Positions 1-7,185 of a DNA stretch of 28,991 nucleotides are shown piece after piece. Source of the DNA: Paulinella micropora (lineage: Eukaryota > Cercozoa > Imbricatea > Euglyphida); the NCBI GenBank assembly GCA_009731375.1, contig BJOX01000189.1, positions 803,421 through 832,411 on the forward strand, read 5' to 3'. Under the pieces are notes generated by a model, which searched no databases, was not told the origin of the DNA, and saw nothing but the letters and a program-made list of their open reading frames with translations. How positions within the stretch are numbered: the first letter of the stretch is position 1; each line of letters starts with the position of its first letter. Position numbers and translations under genes: made by a program.

Positions 1-1029
1 ATTCACGGCAAAGCTGGAACGGGTAAATCTGAAATGATTAAATACCTAACTGGTCAGCCATCAAAATACACTAACACCCATTTCAAAGACAAAAAGACTT
101 TATCAACCGCTATGACACACAATGCCCGCCAAGTTATTAATTCTGAATATACACTCCAAAAAATACTAACAATGCTATGTCATAGACTTCCGCTACCGAT
201 ACCAGTTGGCGAAGAAGCCATTAATCACAGAATAACGATTGATGAAGTTTCTATGCTTACCTCCAAGAATTTAGAAAGTCTGGACCATATGCTCAGAAAA
301 TACACCAAAATCAACAGACCATTCGGCGGTGTATCTATTATTTTGTTTGGCCACTTAGCTCAGCTTCCTTGCCCAGACCCAACATCCGAACCATTCCACA
401 AGTCAAAAACTTTCAAGCTATTTACAAAAATAAATCTTGATACAAATTACAGACAGGCCAAAGACCTAGTTCTACAATCTATCTTAAATAAGGTAGAAGA
501 CTATTACAAAATAGGTGGTAATGAGCTTAGCCAACATAAAGCAAAAGACTGCCTACCTGATATACTAACACTTGAAGAATTAGATGCTCTCAATAAGCAA
601 GTTAAGCCACACCCTAAACCAACTGACAAAAAACCACCTTTAATATTACACCACTCTAACAGCAATGTTAATGAAAGCAATAACAAAATGCTACAAAACA
701 AACCGCTTAAAACAGGTCATCAGGTTGTGTTTCGTTGTAATACGAAGGTTGTCCATAATGGCGATATTCACACTATTACTAGGGATACCAAAGAACATAT
801 ATTCATTACGATTGACAATATTGAGCAGAAATTTGATAGAAAAAAAACGATACCAGACAAGAAACCATATGCGGACATCCAGCCGACATTCTCGTCCACC
901 ATCCACTGCTCACAAGGCCGAACAACACCAGTGTGGATAAATCTAGACCTACTGTCAATGAATCTGTTATATGTTGCTTTAAGTCGTGCCACCTGCTTGA
1001 ACGATATTGGATTATCAAATGAATTATGA
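1..1029 (+). CDS. Pif1/RecD-type superfamily 1 DNA helicase, 5'-truncated by window edge
   Basis: The frame is open from base 1, so the start lies upstream. Helicase motifs appear in order: Walker A GKAGTGKS (nt 7-30), Walker B DEVSML (from nt 241), a motif III equivalent FGHLAQLP, TNYRQ, HCSQGRT (motif V) and LYVALSRA (motif VI, near the C-terminus). This order is typical of Pif1-like SF1B helicases, ATP-driven 5'-3' DNA unwinding enzymes found in many large DNA viruses and Polinton-like viruses, where they probably serve genome replication. Oddity: motif III normally reads GDxxQLPP, and here the Asp is replaced by His. The gene ends with TGA, 3 bp from the convergent lipase stop. About 340 codons are visible; a primase or other N-terminal domain cannot be excluded. 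Confidence 0.88.
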   Translation: MHGKAGTGKSEMIKYLTGQPSKYTNTHFKDKKTLSTAMTHNARQVINSEYTLQKILTMLCHRLPLPIPVGEEAINHRITIDEVSMLTSKNLESLDHMLRKYTKINRPFGGVSIILFGHLAQLPCPDPTSEPFHKSKTFKLFTKINLDTNYRQAKDLVLQSILNKVEDYYKIGGNELSQHKAKDCLPDILTLEELDALNKQVKPHPKPTDKKPPLILHHSNSNVNESNNKMLQNKPLKTGHQVVFRCNTKVVHNGDIHTITRDTKEHIFITIDNIEQKFDRKKTIPDKKPYADIQPTFSSTIHCSQGRTTPVWINLDLLSMNLLYVALSRATCLNDIGLSNEL

Positions 1030-1032
1030 AAG

Positions 1033-1722
1033 TCATAGATATATTTTTTTGGCTCCTTTACCTTTGAAGCTTCTTATCGTATGAATTCCTTTTTTTGGTT
1101 TGACTAACTTGGTATTTACAGCCGTAGCACCTAACAATGAAACGGGGTCATACTTAGTTCGGTAATTCGTGATAGCTGCCGCGGTCTTCGCCCGCTTACC
1201 TTTTGGATTTACCCTCACCGCCACTCGGTCAATCACTCCTTCAATTAGGTCCTTCGTGCTACTGCCTTTGTTGTATGTGGTCGCCCTTACACCAGTCTGT
1301 CGGCTCAGGTCTTTCGCAATCGTTCCTCCAAGACTATGACCCGTCAGCTCCACATTATCCTTACCATATTTTTTTATCACTTCGTCAACCAGCTTCTGCT
1401 CTTCTTTATATCTCGGTGTTCTTTTTAATACTCCCTTTACCAATGCTACATCTGTGAGTAAATCTCGCTTATCCACACTTCCTCTAAATGCTACAATCGC
1501 TTTGCCATCTTTTTCATACACGGTTGATTTCTCTTTGCTTGCGACTGGCTTCCATCCGTCAGCACCTTTTCTATCCGACGAAGACAAATAGACATCCTCC
1601 GATAAATCCGCATTGCCTCCCTTCTGCTTTCTGTATTCCTTGCCCGCCTTTTTCAATGCCTCCCCATAGCTTATACCGTGTTTAGCTGAGTAAGCCTTAA
1701 CAAATTTAATCCACTCGCTCAT
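1033..1722 (-). CDS. Lipase (class 3 / alpha-beta hydrolase), probable virion-associated
   Basis: 229 aa. The nucleophile elbow GHSLGG (Ser130) follows an oxyanion-type AFRGS segment (residues 79-82). Asp192 (YDPVS) and His214 (GIHTI) are well placed to complete a Ser-Asp-His triad, as in class 3 lipases. Residues 3-30 hold a separate module, WIKFVKAYSAKHGISYGEAL, ending at a GG dipeptide; this short motif recurs at protein ends in nucleocytoplasmic viruses and may mark virion proteins, with GG as a possible protease site (inference). Lipases of this fold occur in Polinton-like viruses and virophages and may act on host membranes during entry or exit. ATG at 1722 has TAATATA 2 bp upstream. 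It is convergent with the helicase and divergent from the small gene at 1777. Confidence 0.85.
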   Translation of the reverse strand: MSEWIKFVKAYSAKHGISYGEALKKAGKEYRKQKGGNADLSEDVYLSSSDRKGADGWKPVASKEKSTVYEKDGKAIVAFRGSVDKRDLLTDVALVKGVLKRTPRYKEEQKLVDEVIKKYGKDNVELTGHSLGGTIAKDLSRQTGVRATTYNKGSSTKDLIEGVIDRVAVRVNPKGKRAKTAAAITNYRTKYDPVSLLGATAVNTKLVKPKKGIHTIRSFKGKGAKKIYL

Positions 1723-1776
1723 TCTATATTATTAATTATTTAATTTTTTCCTGCCTACTATATACACCACTCTACT
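1723..1776. promoter_or_regulatory. Divergent AT-rich promoter region
   Basis: A 54-bp intergenic stretch between the lipase ATG (minus) and the ATG at 1777 (plus). It holds the exact heptamer TAATATA on the minus strand (1725-1731) and a related CTATATAC on the plus strand. Inferred to drive both genes; no transcript data. Confidence 0.4.
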
Positions 1777-2051
1777 ATGTCCGCCCTAACTAGACTGTGC
1801 GAGAAGTTCCAACAACTTTCAATTGAAGGCGAAAAAAAATCCTTCTCGTTGGAAGATATCCAAAAGGTAATCCACGAAGAAATAAAAGTGATTGAAGAAA
1901 TGAGAAATGCTCAACCAAACTTGTTTCATTTCGGCAAATACAAGGGCAAAAAATAGAAAACATAGCCAAGATTGATAAGCCATATATTGAATGGTTAGTT
2001 CGTCAGCCGTGGTGTAGTAATAAGGATGAATTGAAAAAGCACCTTCATTGA
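1777..2051 (+). pseudogene. Small protein with exonuclease X C-terminal-like (FGKYKGKK) motif, frameshifted
   Basis: The ATG at 1777 opens a frame that reads through LFHFGKYKGKK and stops at TAG (1954-1956) after 59 codons. The family pattern resumes at once in the -1 frame from 1953 (IENIAKIDKPYIEWL) and ends at TGA 2049-2051. The switch lies in a run of six A; one missing A explains it. FGKYKGK followed by a D-P/Y-x-x-W-L segment is the small C-terminal domain seen after exonuclease X-type nucleases, also found alone or in giant-virus proteins. The intact product would be about 92 aa. Role unknown, possibly nucleic-acid binding. Its 3' end overlaps the convergent DUF3223 gene by 7 bp. A sequencing error in the A-run or programmed -1 slippage are alternatives. 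Confidence 0.6.
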
Positions 2052-2683
2052 CGAATGAGATACATTTTACCTCTAATATTTATTTCTTTTTTTATAATTC
2101 GCAGTATTGCTTTCTGTTTGTGAAAGTCGCTAAATTTGGTGAAATGCGGTTCTTTCAATAAACCGTCTTCAACTTCTAATTCTCTATTTACTTCAAGGTA
2201 TTGTTGAAGGATGTCTTTGAATTGTATGATGTCAAAGTGGTGGTCTACGTGGACATCAACCCTCTCATATATATCACCACTTATTTCGCATATGTATCTG
2301 GGTTCAACGAATACATCAATAGCCACGATGTCAAGATATTCTTGTATTTGCGGTCTTATCGTATTCCTGCTTGCTTCTTTTATCACTCTCGCCATTTTTT
2401 TTAATTTGCTAAGCCCTATAAGGTCAACACAGCAATTCCACGAAAACGGCTTACCATCTACACGAAAGTGTTTTCTCCCAGTGGTCAAATTACTTTCAAC
2501 ATCAATGATGCCATTTTTTAGACAAGGGTGATGGTTTATTAAGTCTAGAACGAAATTGCTATCTTCTGGGTTCAGCACTTCACCATCGTTATATTTGTTT
2601 ATCATTCTTCTTATGTGGGATTTGATAGATGCTTTTGTTAGAAACCGCCTACCACCCACAACATACAACTTACGACTATACAT
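2045..2683 (-). CDS. DUF3223 (DCL-like) protein with putative HNH-like nuclease C-terminus
   Basis: 212 aa, TGA stop. The N-terminal ~90 residues match the DUF3223/DCL pattern: a helix (IKSHIRRMINKY), then GEVLNPEDSNFVLDLINHHP and a beta segment ending in FRVDGKPFSWNCCVDL. The C-terminal part has VDVHVDHHFD, then FHKQKAILRIIKKEIN; the spacing of an HxxH-type Asp/His element, a second His and Asn resembles phage DUF3223 proteins with an HNH-like site. Nuclease activity is therefore inferred, not shown. ATG at 2683 has TAATATA at 2690-2696. It sits next to another nuclease gene (GIY-YIG), as is common for selfish endonucleases in viral genomes. Confidence 0.6.
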   Translation of the reverse strand: MYSRKLYVVGGRRFLTKASIKSHIRRMINKYNDGEVLNPEDSNFVLDLINHHPCLKNGIIDVESNLTTGRKHFRVDGKPFSWNCCVDLIGLSKLKKMARVIKEASRNTIRPQIQEYLDIVAIDVFVEPRYICEISGDIYERVDVHVDHHFDIIQFKDILQQYLEVNRELEVEDGLLKEPHFTKFSDFHKQKAILRIIKKEINIRGKMYLIRQ

Positions 2684-2738
2684 ACCTCCTATATTATTAC
2701 AGAAAAAAAATATTACAAAAATAATTAATTAGTATTTT

Positions 2739-3247
2739 CTATAAGTGATTTAATTCATTATGGCATCTTATGACCCATTTTAAATGATATACAGAATGTC
2801 TATGTCTTTTTCTGTGTGAATGAACAATTCGTCTTCCACAAGGGCATTCAACTTTTTTTAGATTATGGGCTCTCAATCTTTTCTTATGAATTTCTTTGTA
2901 GTGTCTATTATATTCTTTTTTATTCTGATTACACGGGACTGTGATACCAGTTTTAAAATTATCGTTTATACATTTTGTGTGTCTATCCAGTATCCTTCTC
3001 TCTGTTCTAATTCAAGGTGGCTATCACAAGGGAAAGCTTCAATCAATTCAATCCGATAGTCATTCCTTTCAAAAAGGGAAAACGAATAAGTGTAATTTGT
3101 TTTTCCTTTTTTGTATTCATTCAGAAGATATGTGTGAGTTTTAGCTCTATGCTCCAATGATTTTATTGTGCTTCCGATATACACCTCACCAGTCTTATTA
3201 CAGATAAGTTTGTAGATTTTTCCATTCTGATATTTGTTGTAGTTCAT
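2739..3247 (-). pseudogene. GIY-YIG endonuclease with C-terminal zinc-finger-like motif, split by a frameshift
   Basis: The first frame (3247 to 2966, 93 aa) holds a GIY-YIG domain: KIYKLICNKTGEVYIGST (YIG intact, GIY present as KIY), the Arg of SLEHRAK, and the catalytic Glu region LEQREGYWIDTQ. It stops at TAA 2966-2968. The sequence expected next continues in the -1 frame from about 2972 down to TAG at 2739-2741: INDNFKTGI, then a basic stretch and CPCG...HSHRKRHRHSVYH, a Cys/His cluster often found behind GIY-YIG domains in algal-virus endonucleases. One A missing from the run near 2974 explains the split. Intact length would be about 168 aa. Known role of the family: site-specific DNA cleavage, often selfish homing. 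Confidence 0.72.
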
Positions 3248-3305
3248 TTTATATAATGGTTGGAGTTTATCTTTAATATAAAATTACTCCATCCATCCAT
3301 CCACA

Positions 3306-4562
3306 TCAATGATCTTCTAAGAAATTAACGATAACACTCACATTTCCTCCATTTGCGACAGTTGATACAGACTTTTGTAAAAATGTTAGATTTTCGCCAG
3401 GAGCAAGTTGAACATCGTAGGTTCGCAGGTCAATAAGCTGGCTTGAAGTAGCATTAACATACAGTTTAAGGATAACATCCGTTATAGTAGCACCACCAAG
3501 AGCAGTCGCAGCGGTGTCCTTTGACACAATTGAAGTTTTGGCATCAATATCGGCAAAGTTCTCAGCCGTAAGGGCACCAGTTGTTTTCACAATTCGCACT
3601 ATATTAACCTTACTGTCTTCGTTTGAAATACTCACGAGAGTTGGGTAAACAATTGAATAATTTGTCGCACCACCATCAAAAGTTGTTTTATTTTTTATGC
3701 TGAGGATTGGACTTTCCGTGGTGCTCGCCTTTTCATCTCCTTCCGCTTCGTTTGTTATGCTTGAATTAACAGTGTTGGAGCCCTCAATAAACATACTACA
3801 ACTAGCCGTTTTTAAACTTTGTATTCCATTTCCTGGATTGATATTGTAGATACGAGCTACAAATGGGAGAGTTGTATTTCGTAGACTGACACCAGTATTG
3901 GCATTCGCATACTTAATCATATGGACAAGCTGGAATTCGCCCGTTGTTGGATTCTCAATTGAAAACTTAATAGCACCAAAGCCCAAATACTGAAATTGAA
4001 TTTGAAATACATTTCCCTTCGTCCAATCCAGTAAGGGCATATCGCCTGTTCCATCGCAGGGGTCATTCCATCCAGCTTGTTGAACCAAGGTAGGCACTCC
4101 TCCCTTACAATGTAGAATATTCATACCCGCATCTCTGTTTTTGTAGAAATAGAAGCCATTTTGTAAATCATTATCACCAATACCAATAAATGAGCTATAA
4201 TTCTTAGTTTCATCAGTAGTCCATAAGGCAGTGAAGCGGGCTAAGACACCCATACCTGTTCTGTATTTTATTGTTTTTTTACTCGTCAATACCGCATTAG
4301 CAGTAGCATCTGCGGTTGTTTTTAATTCAGCCATATTACTGCTAAATGAAACGGTCGCCTTTGTTTCTGTTTTCGTCCATATCCGTGTATTAACTGTGTA
4401 GGGAAAGATTTCCTGTTATACTGGTGTTAATGAACTGGTTAATGCTTCACCGAAGGCGGTTTTCATATTATTCGTTTCAATGTGCCCATCATACCCGACT
4501 TTGACATTTACGAAATCTCCGTCAGGATTTTGGGCAATTAAATTTCTCTGATGAGTGGTCAT
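3306..4562 (-). pseudogene. Fibre/spike-type virion structural protein with one in-frame stop
   Basis: The frame starts at ATG 4562 (TAATATA at 4569-4575) and would give about 418 aa, but codon 49 is TAA (4416-4418). Both sides belong together: the first part ends KTAFGEALTSSLTPV and the second resumes with FPYTVNTRIW, then YRTGMGVLARFTALW and GIGDNDLQNGFYFY. This order (AFGE..LTPV, FPY, YRxGxGxLxRFTALF, GIGDxxDGFxFG) is one I know from tail-fibre or capsid-decorating proteins of phages and eukaryotic dsDNA viruses; the assignment is from memory of that pattern. The downstream Met at 4334 could give a 342-aa product lacking the N-terminus. The rest is beta-rich and Thr/Ser/Asn-rich. It lies directly downstream of the major capsid gene. 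Decay, sequencing error or readthrough are all possible. Confidence 0.65.
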
Positions 4563-4624
4563 AGTTCGTATATTATCAAAAAAATAAATCTAAAATTTTT
4601 ATTAATTTTTTTGGTGAAGGTTCA

Positions 4625-6187
4625 TTAGGTTCTAGTAATGGTGCCATTCTTAACATTTACTTCATGCTGAGTGACCACAAATGTATAGTGATTGTAGGTG
4701 GCACTCACGACGGTTGCGATAAACTCCCATCGTCGCTCGGTGTCTAGGGATAATCCGCTGATTTCATTTTGGTCCTTGCTCCACAGAGGGCGAGTATTGT
4801 CAAAGCTATCGCACCAAAACCAGTTGTATTGATAAACATTGCTATTCATCAAAGACGAGCCTTCCAACTTCGGTTTAAGATACATATAGTCTTCTAGTTT
4901 TCCAGTTTGACAATCAACATTAAATTCCTGCTGTCGTGCTCCGTCTAGTGTGGTGTAAAATGTTTGAACCTTTGAGCCGAGCAGGTTGCTATTATCATAG
5001 GCGGTGTTCTTGTTTTCAGTTCCGTTAAACACAGAGTGATAAATCTTCTTAATTCGCCGTCCGTGGCCTCTGTCAAATCTAAGGATAACATTTTGAGAAG
5101 TTGAAGTTGCCGTATTTTTATACAAGTAAGAATAATCAATGTTGAAGCTCATACCTTCGGGGCTCATAATCTTCTGCTGAATTGATTGGATAACATCGGG
5201 ATTGGTTTCAACAGCTAAGAAGAGGTTGAGGTTAGTGACGGCCACACTTAAATCCGCCGCCGCAACAGTGCCTCCGCCAGTAGAAAGAGGGTCATCGTTG
5301 TAATAAAAGATTTTGGGTGTCTGTTGCCAAACAATCCGCATAGTCAAAATTTCTGGAAACATAATAGTTTTATCCAGAGCGAAAATAGTATTGTAAAGCA
5401 TTCCAAGATTAATCTTAACATTGATAATCGGGTCGGCAGTTCCAATAGTGCCTCCTGAGAAATACTTAGCCTCATTGTGCGCAACATTAACAACACTAAG
5501 AGTGCCAGTTGCTGCTGCGATTAAACTATCATCGTGTCTGCGAGCATTGGTTGCTGGTTGAGTTAAGTAAGCTCGCATCTTAGTTTGGTATGAAGTCATA
5601 ACTTCGGTAATACGAGTAGTAATCGCCGCCGAAACATCACCACCATTCGTAGCACCAACAGCGGTCAAAGCCGTTCCGGCTGCTTTTAGAGCGATACTAG
5701 CATCAAGCAAGCTAACTTTTCTTTCAGTCGCAGCGGTATTACTAAAACTCGCCCCATTTGTTGTGTTGTTCTTTTGAAGCATACAACCAGCTCCAGAGTT
5801 GTTGTCGTGGTTTTCCAAAGCGAGTAAATCATCAATGGAGGTTTCGGGTTTCCAAATCATCTTGCTAATATTGCCGACTTCATTAATGTCGCACAGATAA
5901 ACACCGCCTCTGGTAATCAATTGTATCTGCCTAATTGGTGCCAAGCAGTCCATAAAGCATTTATTGTAGTTCGCCGCCTTCAATGTTGGAGCATAAGTAA
6001 AACTCAAAACAGAGCGAGCCAAGTTAAATGGGCGACTAATAAGGTCAAAGTTGCTTTCCTGTCCTCCTGCGGTAGTTATAGTAATACTAGAAGAACCCTC
6101 ACGAGGTGTAAGCTTATTCAAGCGATAAGAAGCACTGATGTAGTCAGTCCTGCTAAAATCTAGTTCGCCTCCGTGTTGTGTAGGCAT
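4625..6187 (-). CDS. Major capsid protein, double jelly-roll type
   Basis: 520 aa, intact. Assigned from length, strongly beta-rich Asn/Thr composition and position between minor capsid and fibre genes, upstream of which lie protease and ATPase. The N-terminal part (RPFNLARSVLSFTYAP, CLAPIRQIQLITRGG, ISKMIWKPETSIDDLL) resembles capsid proteins of Polinton-like viruses and virophages. No other gene in the cluster could serve as the main coat. Known role: pseudo-hexameric trimers building an icosahedral shell. The stop is TAA followed directly by TGA. The nearest TAATATA is at 6233-6239, 45 nt upstream of the ATG, leaving a longer leader than its neighbours have. A structure prediction showing two vertical jelly rolls would settle it. 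Confidence 0.82.
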   Translation of the reverse strand: MPTQHGGELDFSRTDYISASYRLNKLTPREGSSSITITTAGGQESNFDLISRPFNLARSVLSFTYAPTLKAANYNKCFMDCLAPIRQIQLITRGGVYLCDINEVGNISKMIWKPETSIDDLLALENHDNNSGAGCMLQKNNTTNGASFSNTAATERKVSLLDASIALKAAGTALTAVGATNGGDVSAAITTRITEVMTSYQTKMRAYLTQPATNARRHDDSLIAAATGTLSVVNVAHNEAKYFSGGTIGTADPIINVKINLGMLYNTIFALDKTIMFPEILTMRIVWQQTPKIFYYNDDPLSTGGGTVAAADLSVAVTNLNLFLAVETNPDVIQSIQQKIMSPEGMSFNIDYSYLYKNTATSTSQNVILRFDRGHGRRIKKIYHSVFNGTENKNTAYDNSNLLGSKVQTFYTTLDGARQQEFNVDCQTGKLEDYMYLKPKLEGSSLMNSNVYQYNWFWCDSFDNTRPLWSKDQNEISGLSLDTERRWEFIATVVSATYNHYTFVVTQHEVNVKNGTITRT

Positions 6188-6278
6188 AGTTTTGTAAACT
6201 TACGAACTCAAAAACGATTTGTAAAAGGTTCCTATATTAATCCCCCAAAAAAATAAATAATTCTAAAATTAAAATTAA

Positions 6279-7091
6279 TTATCTAGATTTTAACAAATTA
6301 AAGAACGATGTAAATAGACTAAAATAATTCGTCTCACGGTAAATCAACAATGTCACAACAATACCGAGGCCGTTGAGATTAACTGGTTGGTCGTTTTCGT
6401 CAGTCAAGTAAAACCGATACAAATTGCTTGAACTAGTTGATAGTCGTTTTCCGTATTCACTGCCAGAGCCGTCGTAGATAACAGAGCCGAACGGGATTTC
6501 ATTAGCTGTGTATATTTCCTGTAATACGTGATTATCGCCTTCCCCAACGAGGTCTGACTGTAAATATAATGTTTTTTCGCCAGTCAAGATTATGACATTC
6601 GGCGACCTAATAGTATTATTAGCAAAGAAATATGTTGAGTCGCGGTCAAAACCCATTACTTCGTGAATACGAGTTTCGGTGTCAAATATAAACCGCGGTT
6701 GAATGCCTCCATTGTTAGCTACGGTAAATAATAGCTTGCCGTCTTCTGGGTCGGTATTGGTATTGTTGCTTGTTATTGTATATGTGTAGTCATTGGGGCT
6801 ATCTGCGGTTAGCACCTCGGCCAGTTTATTCTTTAAGTTGTTCATCGTGTAGTTTCCTTCGGGTATCGTAATTAGCGCCTCAAATCCATCTTCGCTCAGA
6901 GTAAAAGTATTGTATGGCGAAGAAACAGAATAATACTACTTCGGCACATAGATATGAAGAATTGTACAGTGTGTCGGGTTGTCTAGCGATTTCATATCAA
7001 TGGAGTGTGTGAAATCACTATCCGTGCCGTTTATCCTATTTTTGCTATTGACATAGTAAATATTACTACTTCGCCCGCCACGATACTCCAT
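6279..7091 (-). pseudogene. Minor capsid (penton-type) protein with one in-frame stop
   Basis: Starts at ATG 7091 and would give 270 aa, but codon 52 is TAG (6936-6938). The upstream piece (MEYRGGRSSNIYYVNSKNR ... HIYVPK) and the downstream piece (YYSVSSPYNTFTL ... IPEGNYTMNNLKNKL) are in one frame with no other break. Later features match a minor-capsid pattern common in these viruses: HEVMGF, a TIRSPNVIILTG segment, SDLVGEGDNHVLQEIY, FGSVIYDG and a final LTDENDQPVNLNGL. The family is the likely penton/minor coat with a single jelly roll (inference from neighbourhood). A downstream Met at 6845 could start a 188-aa truncated form. TAATATA lies at 7120-7126, and a 12-bp palindrome GAGACTAGTCTC lies in the leader. 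Confidence 0.7.
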
Positions 7092-7164
7092 CGCAGAGAC
7101 TAGTCTCCGCACCTCTAAGTATATTATATATTTTAAAATATATTTTTATTTTACTGGCGGGGTC

Positions 7165-7185
7165 GTAGGGGGAGCAGGCCCCTAC
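7165..7185 (-). terminator. 3' hairpin at end of protease gene
   Basis: Arms GTAGGGG (7165-7171) and CCCCTAC (7179-7185), 7-nt loop, overlapping the protease stop codon. The left flank shares 16 nt (7156-7171) with an inverted copy inside the same gene (9004-9019). It is one of four related hairpins. Function as transcript 3'-end or termination signal is inferred from position. Confidence 0.5.
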
